Shown: positions 54,793 through 64,000 of the stretch, in pieces
Position numbering within the stretch: position 1 is the stretch's first letter
Layout of the letters: each line of letters starts with the position of its first letter
DNA from: Aquimarina megaterium XH134
GTDB lineage: Bacteria; Bacteroidota; Bacteroidia; Flavobacteriales; Flavobacteriaceae
Reading direction: 5' to 3'
DNA length: 64,000 bases
Assembly (NCBI RefSeq): GCF_000520975.1
Contig: NZ_JACB01000056.1
Location: forward strand, 1 to 64,000
The notes under the pieces: generated by a model
Told to the model about the DNA's origin: nothing
Database searches by the model: none
Seen by the model: the letters and a program-made list of their open reading frames with translations, nothing else
Translations under genes and position numbers: made by a program

Positions 54793-56838
54793 TTATTTTA
54801 ATATAAATGCTCCCTTTTTATCTGTACGATGAAAAGGGATTTTTTGTTTTTTACAACTGATTTCCCACTGATCGATATAACTTTTATAATTGCTCGCATC
54901 TACAACGATTTGTTTTGGATGCAAACTATCTATTACTCTATCCAGATGAATTTTTGGTGAATTAGACAAAATAATAATATCAGGATAAAAACTTTTGATA
55001 GCATAGATTGAAGTACTATCAATAACCATAATCGTTTGTTTTTTATATTGATAAATGTTTTTTAATTGCATAACTGTATCTAAAGTAGCCTGATTCTTAG
55101 TAAGATAATTGCCAAATAAAAAGTGCTGAGTTTTTACTGCAATAGAATCTTTACTGTATATTCTAAATTGCTGGTTTTCTAAGATTCCTAGAGTAGTATT
55201 ACGTTGGTTATGAAATACAATTAGTTCTTCTAGATTCGAAATAACATACTTTTCATATATTAAAACAGAGAACAGTGTAATTATTGATACTCCTAACCCA
55301 TACAATTTTTTCCTTTCATATTTTTTGAACATCATGACCAAAAGAATAATAGTCAAGTATGAGACGATACACATACTGGTCGAGAAAGGAATATTTTTAA
55401 TAACAAAGCTTTCTTGATTAGCTATCCATTCAATAATAATGTTCATGATGTTAATGCAATCACCAAATAAAGTTGCTATAGATCCAGGGAGAATATTTAA
55501 ATAAGCGAGTAGAATGACCAAAATACCAAACCCAAGAATACCTCCCAAAAAAGGAAGAATAATAAGATTAGACATAAAAAACAAAAGAGGAAACTGATGA
55601 AAATATAATAATGTGAGTGGTAATAATCCAAGTTGAGCAGCCATAGTAACTGTAAATGTTTCCCAAAGTTTTTTAGAAAGATAAAACCGAGGCTTATATA
55701 TTTTGAATAATAGTGGTTGTATCCAGGCTATCGCAAAGACTGCTAAATAACTTAATTGAAATCCTACCGAGAACAATAGTAAAGGATTAAAACAAATGAG
55801 TATAAATAGAGAAATAAACAATGAATTGTAAATACTTGTTTTGGATCTAATTTTTATTCCTATAGCAAGAAAAGAAAACATAGTGACTGCCCTAAGTACC
55901 GAAGGGGATAATCCCGCAATAATTGCAAAACACCAAAGTGATAAAATAGTGAGAATTAATTTGATTATTTTTCCGTTTTTATGATACCTATTAAGAGGTT
56001 TTAAGATTAAATTTAATAGGAGTAAAATGATTCCGACATGAAGTCCCGACACTGCCAAAATATGAATAGCTCCAGCATCTCTATAATTGTCAAAAACATC
56101 TTGACTTATATCTTGTCTTTGTCCCAAAAGCAAAGCATTAATAATGGATAACTGTGTGGAGTTAAAATTGTATTTCGATAGTTTTAAATTACTGGTTTTT
56201 CTGATTTGATTTGCTAGATAACCCAGAGAATATTCGATTTTATGGTTATCAATGAGTTGATGAGGTAATACAACGATCTTATGAGATATGTATTGAGTAT
56301 GTAAATATTTTGAATAATCAAATTGGTATGGGTTTAAAGCACGAGGGATAGGTTTTAATGCGGTAAATGTGGTATATGTATTGCCTATGTCCAAAACATT
56401 TTGTGTGCTATCTTTTGTGACCTGAAGTAATATTTTACCATGTACAGCTTTACCATCTACAAGTTTGATAGAGGCAACGTATTTATTATAGTAGGATGAA
56501 GGTTTTAATCGTTCTTTAATATAAAATTGAATTCCTATATCATAGGGTTGCTCTTTTAGATTTATGTGATTGCTGTAGTGGTTGGGATAGTTCTTTGGGT
56601 TGTGGATTTTGACTAAAGCGATTCCGAAAATGATAAAAACAATCACCGTTATAATAACAAAAGAATGCCCTTTGCTAAACATCCTTTTTGATCGTTTCCA
56701 TGAAACGCCAAGTATACATATAGAGATTGAGAAACTTAATACTACAATTTCGGGAACAATAGTCAAACGACACCCCATGAGTATGCCAAGTAAGGTCGAA
56801 ATAGTGATGACTATAAAAGGAATATTAATGAGTTTCAC
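54793..56838 (-). CDS. comEC: ComEC/Rec2-family DNA uptake channel
   Basis: A 681-residue membrane protein. The N-terminus has two or three helices and a DUF4131-type OB-like domain (~90-200). The competence domain (~225-500) has the signature YRDAGAIHILAVSGLHVGI and AGLSPSVLRAVTMF. The C-terminal ~170 residues occupy the place of the metallo-beta-lactamase nuclease domain. I find no HxHxDH motif there, so that domain looks degenerate. The protein transports single-stranded DNA into the cytoplasm in natural transformation. Confidence 0.92.
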   Translation of the reverse strand: MKLINIPFIVITISTLLGILMGCRLTIVPEIVVLSFSISICILGVSWKRSKRMFSKGHSFVIITVIVFIIFGIALVKIHNPKNYPNHYSNHINLKEQPYDIGIQFYIKERLKPSSYYNKYVASIKLVDGKAVHGKILLQVTKDSTQNVLDIGNTYTTFTALKPIPRALNPYQFDYSKYLHTQYISHKIVVLPHQLIDNHKIEYSLGYLANQIRKTSNLKLSKYNFNSTQLSIINALLLGQRQDISQDVFDNYRDAGAIHILAVSGLHVGIILLLLNLILKPLNRYHKNGKIIKLILTILSLWCFAIIAGLSPSVLRAVTMFSFLAIGIKIRSKTSIYNSLFISLFILICFNPLLLFSVGFQLSYLAVFAIAWIQPLLFKIYKPRFYLSKKLWETFTVTMAAQLGLLPLTLLYFHQFPLLFFMSNLIILPFLGGILGFGILVILLAYLNILPGSIATLFGDCINIMNIIIEWIANQESFVIKNIPFSTSMCIVSYLTIILLVMMFKKYERKKLYGLGVSIITLFSVLIYEKYVISNLEELIVFHNQRNTTLGILENQQFRIYSKDSIAVKTQHFLFGNYLTKNQATLDTVMQLKNIYQYKKQTIMVIDSTSIYAIKSFYPDIIILSNSPKIHLDRVIDSLHPKQIVVDASNYKSYIDQWEISCKKQKIPFHRTDKKGAFILK

Positions 56839-56900
56839 ATTATAGACTTAATAAAGGGTTATGTTGAGTAATTATTAATTACTCAAAAATGTTTATAGTA

Positions 56901-56942
56901 CAATGATAAGAGACCCTAGTTTCATTTTTCGGAACTGGGATT
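56901..56942. repeat. 42-nt structured intergenic element, copy 2
   Basis: The layout is CAATGATA, nine bases, the stem AGTTTC/GGAACT around the identical loop ATTTTTC, then GGGATT. It has the same layout as 21758-21799. It lies 63 nt upstream of comEC. Confidence 0.6.
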
Positions 56943-57030
56943 AATAACAGAAGTAGAAACAATGCTGTTCAGAAAGAAGGGAGAATTTGTTAAGAGGATG
57001 ATTTATGATTTACTAAGCAAATACTGTTAG

Positions 57031-57546
57031 CTATAAAACTCTTCTGGCACCGGCAAAGCATTTGTTCCAGTATTTCTCATCAAGACTTGATATGATAACT
57101 CCTCTTGATGTAGATGCATGAATAAACTTAATGACTCCTTTAGTCTCAACTACCAGTCCTACATGAGAAATAACATTTTTTCTTTTATTGGTTTTAAAAA
57201 AAAGCAAATCACCAACGTTTACTTTTTTTAATGATATAGCCTTCCCTTGTGTGGCCATAGTTTTAGAAGTTCTGGGAAGAATAATATTCTCTTTCTTAAA
57301 TGAAGTATATACTAAGCCAGAGCAATCCATTCCTTTCCTTGTAGTACCTCCAAACTTGTATCGGGTGCCACCAAAGGTTTTAGCATAACTCACAATACTT
57401 TTAATTTTTTTGGAGTTGGGACTTCTAGTTGTTTTGACTTTAGCAGTAGTTCTATTTTTTGAAGATATAACCGCTTTGTTTTTAGAAGAACTCCCACAAG
57501 AAGTTAAAGCTATAATAATTAAAAGATAAAAGATTACTCTTTTCAT
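57031..57546 (-). CDS. NlpC/P60 cell-wall peptidase lipoprotein
   Basis: A 171-residue protein with a lipoprotein signal (MKRVIFYLLIIIALTSC, Cys17) and a short Lys/Ser/Thr-rich linker. The NlpC/P60 domain has the catalytic Cys in RKGMDCSGLVYTSF, His in ISHVGLVVETKG and the third polar residue in FIHASTSRG. It is a Spr/MepS-type D,L-endopeptidase that trims peptidoglycan. It is monocistronic with its own promoter. Confidence 0.94.
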   Translation of the reverse strand: MKRVIFYLLIIIALTSCGSSSKNKAVISSKNRTTAKVKTTRSPNSKKIKSIVSYAKTFGGTRYKFGGTTRKGMDCSGLVYTSFKKENIILPRTSKTMATQGKAISLKKVNVGDLLFFKTNKRKNVISHVGLVVETKGVIKFIHASTSRGVIISSLDEKYWNKCFAGARRVL

Positions 57547-57563
57547 TAGACTTGGGTTTATAA

Positions 57564-57595
57564 CAAAAATACATGTTTTTAGTCAAAATCTTCAA
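57564..57595 (-). promoter_or_regulatory. Promoter of the NlpC/P60 gene
   Basis: On the minus strand TTG (57595-57593), a 21-nt spacer and the perfect -7 box TATTTTTG (57571-57564) lie 17 nt before the start codon. Confidence 0.5.
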
Positions 57596-57778
57596 GAGTT
57601 TAAAATTGTTTAAGAAGCTTGCAATTTTTATTATTGTCATAAATAAGCGTTTTGTCCTAGTATAAATTATTGTTTATGTCCTGGAATTACGGCTTTTACG
57701 GTATTTGTTTAAGGTTATGGAGTAAAAGACAATATAATTTAATATCTTATTAGTTAAATACTTATTAATATTCTTCAG

Positions 57779-59989
57779 ATGAAATTGAAGGTACTTCTAT
57801 ATAGTGCGTGTTTATTAATGCATTTTGCTATTATCCCTTTGTCTGCGCAAGTTGCTGATAAAGAGGTGAATTCGGATAGTATAAGAGAAATTCTAGAAGA
57901 ATCCTCAAGATCATTTTTAACGCAAACAACAGAAGGAAAAGAAAAGGGAATCTATTTTTTAGAACTCGCAGAAAAATTGATAAAAAAAGTTAATGACCCT
58001 TTGCTTGAAATTCATATTAATAGAACGAAAATAGACTTTTTTCTTGGTACACAAGATACTATTAGAGTTGAAGAATATTTAGCTAAAAATTTAAGCATCA
58101 TTAAACAAATTGATGATAAAAGGCAGCTTGGGTTGTATTATGAAGGGCTTGGAGTACACAAATCTATGCAAGGGAAAAAGGAAGAGGGGTATCAAGCATA
58201 CCTTATTGCAGAACAACTATTAAGGAAATATGGGAAAACTGAAGATGTGATTGATATCAATTACAATCTTTGTTCACGATATATGAAAGTAAAAAGATGG
58301 AACGAGGCCATCGAACACGCATTAAAATCGGTAAATGCTGTAAGAAAAACAGGGGTTAAGCAGGACAGGAGAAAGAATTTAAATCTGTTTTTGGCAGAAA
58401 GTTATATCAATTTAAAAGAATTTGAAAAAGCAGAACGTTATTTTGACACTATTGAAAAGGAAAAATCTGCATATTCTGGAGATTTATATTTTGAAGGAAG
58501 ATTATATTCTGGTAAGGGGTTGTATTATGAAAAAATTGGAGACTATAAAAATGCAGCACTTTTTTATAGTCAATCCTTCAACAATCTTTTAGAATACCAT
58601 GCTCAAAGAACAAGAGAGGTAAGCACCGCACTTGCACTATCTAATCAATTAAACCTGAAAGAAGAAGAAAATAAAAGGATAAAACTAGAAAATGATTTAA
58701 AAGCAGAACAATTAAGAAATAGAGGCCATATTATTTTGTTAAGTGTAATAATTATTCTGGGATTAATTCTAATGAGTATAATTCAATACAGAGTCTCTTT
58801 ATATAAAACGAAAATAAATAAATTACTTCAAAAGAATTATGAAGAATTAATAGAAGCTAATCAAAAAGTAGACGAAGCACTAGAAGCTAAGTCAGAGTTT
58901 TTAGATTCGGTAACTCATGAACTTCTTACTCCTTTAAATACAATAAAAGGCACGACATTTTTACTGCAAAAAGAAGAATTGACATCACATCAGGTAAATC
59001 AAATGAAGTTAATCAATTTGTCTAGTGACTATTTATTAAACCTAATTGCAGATGTAATCCACTTAAATGATCTTGAAAAAGGAAAGCTAGAACTGAAAAA
59101 TGAGAAATTTGACCTAAGGGCGTTATTGAATAACTTAGTAGATTCTTCTGTGTTAATGAAGGATAATAATAATAAAATTCATAAAAAAATTGATAGCAAT
59201 ATTCCTGATAACCTAAAGGGAGATGTTCTTAGGGTTTCTCAAATCTTCTTAAATATATTGGATAATGCTTTAAAATTTACGAGAGACGGAGATGTTTACG
59301 TAGAGGCCTTATTAGTGTCAAAAATAGGTGATATTGCAGAAATAGAGTTCTCCATTCGAGATACGGGCATAGGCATGTCAGAAAAACAGATTAGTAAGGC
59401 TTTTGAAGCTTTTCATCAAGGATCAGTTAAAATCAATAGAAAATATGGAGGTACAGGACTAGGGTTGTCGATCGTAAAAAAAATACTGAAATTACAAGGG
59501 AGTGATGTTGTTTTAAAGTCTAAACCAGGAAAAGGAACTTTGGTTTTATTTACGATGAAATTTGATATTCCTAAACAAGTAATAGAAAAAAATATTTTCT
59601 CGGGAAACGGTTATGACGAATCACCAGAAGGAATTAATGTTCTATTGGTTGAAGATAATAAGGTAAATCAATTAATTACAGAAAAGATAATTTCGAATTA
59701 TGGCTTTTACTGTGATTCTGCTAATGATGGAAAGGAAGCAGTAGATATGGTTAAGAAAAATAAATATTCTATGATCTTGATGGATATTATGATGCCAAAA
59801 ATGGATGGTTTTGAAGCTACAAAATATATAAAACAATTTGATAAGGGAATACCAATAGTTGCATTAACAGCAATATCCGAGAAATTGAACAGAGAAAAAT
59901 TTAATGAAGTAGGAATATACACTGTTCTTAATAAACCAGTAGACCCAGAATTGCTTTACGAAACTATTATGGTGTGTTGTGATAAATAG
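57779..59989 (+). CDS. Hybrid sensor histidine kinase with TPR sensor and receiver domain
   Basis: A 736-residue protein with a signal peptide ending in PLSAQ. TPR-like helices span ~60-290, with a membrane helix near 318-337 and a coiled coil after it. The HisKA domain has SVTHELLTPLNTIKG (His ~380); an S/T-H-E-L-x-T-P H-box with Leu instead of Arg is noticeable. The HATPase shows NILDNALKF, DTGIGM and GTGLGLSIVKK. The receiver domain (~617-736) has the VEDNKVNQ acidic pair, Asp near 668 in LMDIMMPKMDG, and NKP Lys. There is no DNA-binding domain, so output goes to a partner elsewhere. It is convergent with lpxB, 4 nt apart. Confidence 0.94.
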   Translation: MKLKVLLYSACLLMHFAIIPLSAQVADKEVNSDSIREILEESSRSFLTQTTEGKEKGIYFLELAEKLIKKVNDPLLEIHINRTKIDFFLGTQDTIRVEEYLAKNLSIIKQIDDKRQLGLYYEGLGVHKSMQGKKEEGYQAYLIAEQLLRKYGKTEDVIDINYNLCSRYMKVKRWNEAIEHALKSVNAVRKTGVKQDRRKNLNLFLAESYINLKEFEKAERYFDTIEKEKSAYSGDLYFEGRLYSGKGLYYEKIGDYKNAALFYSQSFNNLLEYHAQRTREVSTALALSNQLNLKEEENKRIKLENDLKAEQLRNRGHIILLSVIIILGLILMSIIQYRVSLYKTKINKLLQKNYEELIEANQKVDEALEAKSEFLDSVTHELLTPLNTIKGTTFLLQKEELTSHQVNQMKLINLSSDYLLNLIADVIHLNDLEKGKLELKNEKFDLRALLNNLVDSSVLMKDNNNKIHKKIDSNIPDNLKGDVLRVSQIFLNILDNALKFTRDGDVYVEALLVSKIGDIAEIEFSIRDTGIGMSEKQISKAFEAFHQGSVKINRKYGGTGLGLSIVKKILKLQGSDVVLKSKPGKGTLVLFTMKFDIPKQVIEKNIFSGNGYDESPEGINVLLVEDNKVNQLITEKIISNYGFYCDSANDGKEAVDMVKKNKYSMILMDIMMPKMDGFEATKYIKQFDKGIPIVALTAISEKLNREKFNEVGIYTVLNKPVDPELLYETIMVCCDK

Positions 59990-59993
59990 AAAA

Positions 59994-61109
59994 TCAATTT
60001 TTTATAGACTCTACAATTAATTTTGCAGTCTTATCATTAGCCCCTCTACCGCCAAGCTTTTTTTCGAGATCATAATACTCCAAAAACATAACTGCTCTTT
60101 TATAATCATCAATTATTATAGTAAGCTCTTCTTTAAGCCTTTTAGGATTAAAATCACCCTGTATTAATTCGGTTACAACAGGTTTATCCATAATTAAGTT
60201 TACCAAAGAAATATAATCAAGGTTAATAATCCGTTTTGCAATTTGATAAGAAATAGAGTTCCCTTTGTAGCATACTACTTCTGGCACTTTAAATAAGGCG
60301 GTCTCCAGGGTTGCAGTACCCGAAGTTACTAAGGCAGCATTACTAAGGCTTAATAAATCATACGTTCGATTCATAATTAAGTGAACTCCTTGTTTTTTAA
60401 TAAAGGGAGCGTAGAAAGAAGCCTCCTGGCTTGGTGCTCCTGCAATGACAAACTGATAATTAGGAAAATCGTCTACAACGGTAAGCATAACCTCAAGCAT
60501 TTTACGAATTTCTTGTTTTCTACTTCCCGGAAGTATAGCAATAATAGGTCGATCATCCAAATTGTGTTCAGCCTTAAAAGTTTCAGGCATGATTTGCTTA
60601 TGATCTGCAATGGCATCAATTAATGGGTGCCCTACAAATTGAACCGGAAACTCATGTTTATCTTCATAAAAAGATTTTTCGAAAGGTAGAATTACGTACA
60701 TCATATCCACACATCGTTTGATAGATTTTATTCTTCCTTCTTTCCAGGCCCATATTTGGGGAGAAATATAATAATGTGTTCTGAACCCTTTTTCTTTAGC
60801 CCATTCTGCAATACGCAAATTAAACCCAGGATAATCTATAAATACAATTACATCTGGCTGAAAACTTGTAATATCTCGTTTGCAAAGTTTTAGGTTTTTA
60901 AGGATAGTAAACAAGTTTAATAAAACCTCTACAAATCCCATAAACGCCAAATCTTTATAGTGTTTTACCATCGATCCACCAACAGCCTGCATAAGATCCC
61001 CACCCCAGAATCTAAACTCTGCTTGAGGGTCTTCTTTAAGAATTGATTTCATAAGATTTGCACCGTGTAAATCTCCAGATGCTTCTCCTGCGATGAGGTA
61101 GTATTTCAT
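59994..61109 (-). CDS. lpxB: Lipid-A-disaccharide synthase
   Basis: A 371-residue GT19 glycosyltransferase that joins UDP-2,3-diacylglucosamine and lipid X into the lipid A disaccharide at the inner membrane. Landmarks are IAGEASGDLHGANLMKSI, FIDYPGFNLRIAEWAKEKG, YYISPQIWAWKEGR, LPFEKSFYE, LPGSRKQEIRKMLE and SGTATLETALFKVPEVV. It is downstream of surE and a small membrane gene, all on the minus strand, with a 126-nt gap. Confidence 0.97.
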   Translation of the reverse strand: MKYYLIAGEASGDLHGANLMKSILKEDPQAEFRFWGGDLMQAVGGSMVKHYKDLAFMGFVEVLLNLFTILKNLKLCKRDITSFQPDVIVFIDYPGFNLRIAEWAKEKGFRTHYYISPQIWAWKEGRIKSIKRCVDMMYVILPFEKSFYEDKHEFPVQFVGHPLIDAIADHKQIMPETFKAEHNLDDRPIIAILPGSRKQEIRKMLEVMLTVVDDFPNYQFVIAGAPSQEASFYAPFIKKQGVHLIMNRTYDLLSLSNAALVTSGTATLETALFKVPEVVCYKGNSISYQIAKRIINLDYISLVNLIMDKPVVTELIQGDFNPKRLKEELTIIIDDYKRAVMFLEYYDLEKKLGGRGANDKTAKLIVESIKN

Positions 61110-61235
61110 GTTTTTTAATTTTCTAAAGGGCAGACAAAATATCGAACAACTACAAATTTAATGTTTCCGAAGTATCAAAAACTAACATTTACGTTATCGA
61201 TTTTATCTAAAAAATATGATATTATCTTTTTAAGA

Positions 61236-61532
61236 TCACCCAAATTTACTAATTGCAATACAAATAGCCGCAATAAGCGTAGCAAGAAGCACGCCACGAG
61301 CTCGATATATATTATTTTTTCTTAAAAAAAGAAAGAAAATAAGTAAATTAGGCATCGCTCCTAGAGCAATTAAGCTTCCTAAAGAGTCATTCTCTGCAGA
61401 GGCTTTTATCATTTCTGTAAATGATAATCCCTGAGAACTTAGTGCAGAAAAAATAAATACGCATATGATAAACCCTATTATATTCGTAAGTAAGCCGATT
61501 GTAAAACCAATAATAATCTCTTTTTTAATCAT
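61236..61532 (-). CDS. Small three-helix membrane protein, function unknown
   Basis: A 98-residue protein with three hydrophobic segments (FTIGLLTNIIGFIICVFIFS; LIALGAMPNLLIFFLFL; GVLLATLIAAICIAIS). It overlaps the end of surE by 8 nt, so translation is probably coupled. No motif is recognised. The surE-small membrane protein-lpxB order suggests a link with the envelope, which is inference. Confidence 0.8.
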   Translation of the reverse strand: MIKKEIIIGFTIGLLTNIIGFIICVFIFSALSSQGLSFTEMIKASAENDSLGSLIALGAMPNLLIFFLFLRKNNIYRARGVLLATLIAAICIAISKFG

Positions 61533-62307
61533 GTAATGACCAATTGTTTAGTTCTTGTATAAAGTGATGAGCGGTAAGATCAAATTGAGTAGGTACTATA
61601 GAGATATAGCCGTTATGTAATGCCCATTCATCAGTATCTTCTCCTTTATCTTCGTTAATAAATTCACCAGAAAGCCAATAATATTCTCGCCCCATAGGGT
61701 TTATTCTCTTATCAAATTCTTCTACCCAATGAGCATTCGCTTGGCGACAAATTTTTATGCCTTTTATATCCTCCTGAGTTAATTTTGGAATATTCACATT
61801 AAGAACTACTCCTTTGGGTAACCCATTTTTGAGGACATTTTCTACAATAATTTTTACATATTTCTTCGAAGGCTCAAAATTGGCATCCATACTATAATCA
61901 AGTAATGAAAACCCAATGGCAGGAATTCCTTCAATACCAGCTTCGACAGCAGCACTCATTGTACCAGAGTAGATTACATTAATTGCAGAGTTTGAACCAT
62001 GATTAATCCCACTTACGCATAAATCGGGTTTCCTGTCAAGGATTTCACGAGATGCCATTTTTACACAATCTACAGGAGTACCAGAGCAGCTATATTCTTT
62101 TTGTGGAGCATTTTTATTAATCACAACAGGGTCGCAATAGAGAGTGCTGTTAATTGTAATAGCATGTCCCATTCCACTTTGTGGACTATCGGGGGCAACT
62201 ACCACAACATCACCAATTTCATTCATAACATCTATCAGTGCACGTATTCCGGGGGCAGTGACTCCATCGTCATTAGTAACTAAAATCAGTGGTTTTTTTT
62301 GCGGCAT
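61525..62307 (-). CDS. surE: 5'/3'-nucleotidase SurE
   Basis: A 260-residue metal-dependent phosphatase acting on nucleoside monophosphates. Motifs are VTNDDGVTAPGI (metal-binding Asp-Asp), DSPQSGMGHAIT, GTPVDCV and SGINHGSNSAINVIYSGTM. The length matches the family. It is the first gene of the surE-membrane protein-lpxB cluster. Confidence 0.96.
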   Translation of the reverse strand: MPQKKPLILVTNDDGVTAPGIRALIDVMNEIGDVVVVAPDSPQSGMGHAITINSTLYCDPVVINKNAPQKEYSCSGTPVDCVKMASREILDRKPDLCVSGINHGSNSAINVIYSGTMSAAVEAGIEGIPAIGFSLLDYSMDANFEPSKKYVKIIVENVLKNGLPKGVVLNVNIPKLTQEDIKGIKICRQANAHWVEEFDKRINPMGREYYWLSGEFINEDKGEDTDEWALHNGYISIVPTQFDLTAHHFIQELNNWSLHD

Positions 62308-62566
62308 AGCTTTAAATTTTACGACAGTAAAAATACACTTTTTTTATGCGAAATAAGCATTACTAAAAAAAGCAATATTTACTAAAAAGGCAATGCTAAA
62401 AATTTCATTAAAAAAATATAAAACTATAAATACAAACAGATGAAGTTTTATGAGAATAAAGAGTAAGAAATAATATTAGCTCATTTAAGAAAAATTTAGT
62501 AATATTACCTGTTATTGGCACGATTTTTAATGTATTTTGCCTAGAATCCCTAAATTAAATGAGCGT

Positions 62567-64000
62567 ATGAAAAAGAGTTTTTTGATTTTGATGCTTACCG
62601 TGATCGTTTCGGCAGCTTCTTGCAGTTTTACCACAAAGGTCGAAAATGATCCTGATAAAGATAAATTGCTAATTGATTTAATAAGTTATGTCTTAGGTAA
62701 AGGACATTATGATGCGAAGGATATAAATGATGATTTTTCTAAAGAAGTTTTCTCTGATTATGTTGATGCCTTAGATCCTCTGAAACGATATTTTTATAAA
62801 AGTGATATAGAAGAATTTAAGAAGTTTGAAAAGCTGATTGATGATGAGATCAGAAATAAAGAAATTACGTTCTTTAACCTAACTTATGACCGTTTACAGC
62901 AACGAATGGCAGAAGCTAGAACATTACATAAAGAAATCCTGGAACAACCTTTTAATTTCGAAAAAGACGAAAGTATCGATACAAATTATGAGAACTTACC
63001 TTATGTAGAGAGTAAAAGTGAAATGAAAGATCGTTGGAGATTGCAACTTAAATTTAATGCATTATCCAGCTATTATGATAAAGTTGAGGAACAAATAGAT
63101 TCTGTTACCAAAAACAGTAATTATAATCGTAAAACCTCGATCGTTTTAGAAAAAGAATCTCGTGAAATTACAAAGACTTCACTAAAAGAATATTTTGAAT
63201 TTGCAGATGATTTAGAACGAAAAGATTGGTTTTCGATATACATCAATTCTATTGTAGAAGAATTTGATCCTCATACCTATTATTTTGCACCTCAGGATAA
63301 AGATAGATTTGATATAGCAATGTCTGGAAAATTAGAAGGGATTGGAGCCAGATTACAAAAGAAAAATGATAATGTAAAAATAATAGAAATCATTTCTGGA
63401 GGCCCTGCATGGAGAGGTAATGAAGTTGAAGTAGGGGATCTTATTATGAAAGTAAAGCAAGAAGATGAAGAAGAGCCTGTAAGTATTGTGGGAATGCGCC
63501 TTGATGATGCTGTAAGTTTAATTAAGGGACCAAAAGGCACAAAAGTAATGCTAACTGTAAAAAAGGTTGATGGTACTATCGAGATTATAGAGATTGTTAG
63601 AGATGTCGTAGAGCTCGAAGAGACGTATGCAAAATCATCTATAGTTAAAAAGAATGATAAAACATTTGGTGTCGTTAATTTGCCAAAGTTTTATTTTAAC
63701 ATGCAAGATTATAATCAACGTAACGCTGCCAAAGATGTAAAACAAGAAATTATCCGTCTTAAAGAACAAGATATGGATGGTTTGGTAATCGACTTACGAG
63801 ATAATGGAGGAGGTTCTTTACAAACTGTAGTAGATATTGCAGGATTATTTATTGAAAAAGGCCCGATTGTACAAGTTAGAACAAAAGGAGAATCTCCAGA
63901 AGTTTTAAGTGATAAAGACAGAAATATACTTTGGGATGGTCCATTAGTTATTTTAGTAAATGAATTATCTGCTTCTGCTTCAGAAATTTTAGCTGCTGCG
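62567..64000 (+). CDS. Tail-specific protease (Prc/CtpA, peptidase S41), partial
   Basis: The frame is open from ATG 62567 to the right edge, exactly 478 codons, with the C-terminus missing. It has a lipoprotein-type signal (VIVSAASCSF, Cys near 19). An N-terminal helical domain (~30-240) includes EFDPHTYYFAP. A PDZ domain (~250-340) contains GIGARL and GDLIMKVK. The S41 core has GLVIDLRDNGGGSLQTV and LSASASEILAAA with the nucleophile Ser near 468; the catalytic Lys lies past the edge. It degrades or trims periplasmic proteins from their C-terminus. It is divergent from surE. Confidence 0.92.
   Translation, partial: MKKSFLILMLTVIVSAASCSFTTKVENDPDKDKLLIDLISYVLGKGHYDAKDINDDFSKEVFSDYVDALDPLKRYFYKSDIEEFKKFEKLIDDEIRNKEITFFNLTYDRLQQRMAEARTLHKEILEQPFNFEKDESIDTNYENLPYVESKSEMKDRWRLQLKFNALSSYYDKVEEQIDSVTKNSNYNRKTSIVLEKESREITKTSLKEYFEFADDLERKDWFSIYINSIVEEFDPHTYYFAPQDKDRFDIAMSGKLEGIGARLQKKNDNVKIIEIISGGPAWRGNEVEVGDLIMKVKQEDEEEPVSIVGMRLDDAVSLIKGPKGTKVMLTVKKVDGTIEIIEIVRDVVELEETYAKSSIVKKNDKTFGVVNLPKFYFNMQDYNQRNAAKDVKQEIIRLKEQDMDGLVIDLRDNGGGSLQTVVDIAGLFIEKGPIVQVRTKGESPEVLSDKDRNILWDGPLVILVNELSASASEILAAA

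Noticed and set aside
62520-62545. Sigma-54 promoter before the tail-specific protease gene (GG...GC in TTGGCACG...TTTTGC)
   Set aside because: The distance between GG and GC is about 20 nt, while sigma-54 promoters need about 10.
1-64000. CRISPR arrays, tRNA or rRNA genes, insertion sequences, prophage
   Set aside because: I found no regularly spaced repeats with unique spacers, no cloverleaf or rRNA segment, and no transposase, integrase or phage protein.

Overview
The window looks like a marine, gliding-type member of the Flavobacteriaceae (Bacteroidota), perhaps an Aquimarina relative. The evidence is AT-rich DNA, secreted proteins with signal peptides ending in Ala-Gln or Ser-Gln, lipoproteins with Cys followed by Asn/Asp-rich stretches, a C-terminal type IX secretion (T9SS) sorting domain, TAnnTTTG-type -7 promoter boxes, class II HMG-CoA reductase plus a GYDIA-type GHMP kinase (mevalonate route), and TPR-type histidine kinases with LytTR regulators. 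I see no tRNA, rRNA, CRISPR array, transposase or phage gene. The genus is inference.

Region 1 (1-21551, all minus strand) is the unusual part. It is one tightly packed operon of at least eight genes for very large exported proteins. In transcription order these are an outer-membrane beta-barrel with a helical tail, a 1816-residue FnIII/metallopeptidase protein with a pre-toxin-like C-terminus, a secreted 500-residue protein ending in an HNH/AHH-like nuclease signature, a leaderless cytosolic protein resembling DUF1629/Imm11 immunity proteins, a 1622-residue beta-rich protein of unknown function, an FnIII-repeat protein, and two tandem paralogous SprB-repeat adhesins. The first adhesin has a T9SS sorting domain and the second runs off the left edge. 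I read this as a surface assembly carrying a toxin-immunity cassette; this is the best candidate for an undescribed system here.

Region 2 (21552-26500) starts with a 0.9-kb intergenic stretch holding a 42-nt structured repeat element, a 22-nt tandem repeat and a terminator that may end a small RNA. A LytTR response regulator, its TPR histidine kinase and a lipoprotein follow. Region 3 (26502-33209) is a tetR-tolC-adaptor-RND efflux operon with a promoter embedded in a palindromic operator. Region 4 (33331-40117) carries a polyprenyl diphosphate synthase, small hypothetical proteins, and sucA-sucB, closed by a 44-nt perfect palindromic terminator.

Region 5 (40193-44403) is a sulfur-handling operon: ArsR-rhodanese regulator, rhodanese-metallo-beta-lactamase protein, MFS transporter and cysteine desulfurase. 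Its palindromic operator wraps the -7 box. Region 6 (44614-46887) is mevalonate metabolism. Region 7 (47238-53079) is peptide use: a DPP IV-like peptidase, two POT peptide transporters and a thioredoxin-like protein. Region 8 (53508-64000) holds a class C serine hydrolase, ComEC, an NlpC/P60 lipoprotein, a hybrid histidine kinase, lpxB, a small membrane protein, surE, and a tail-specific protease that runs off the right edge.
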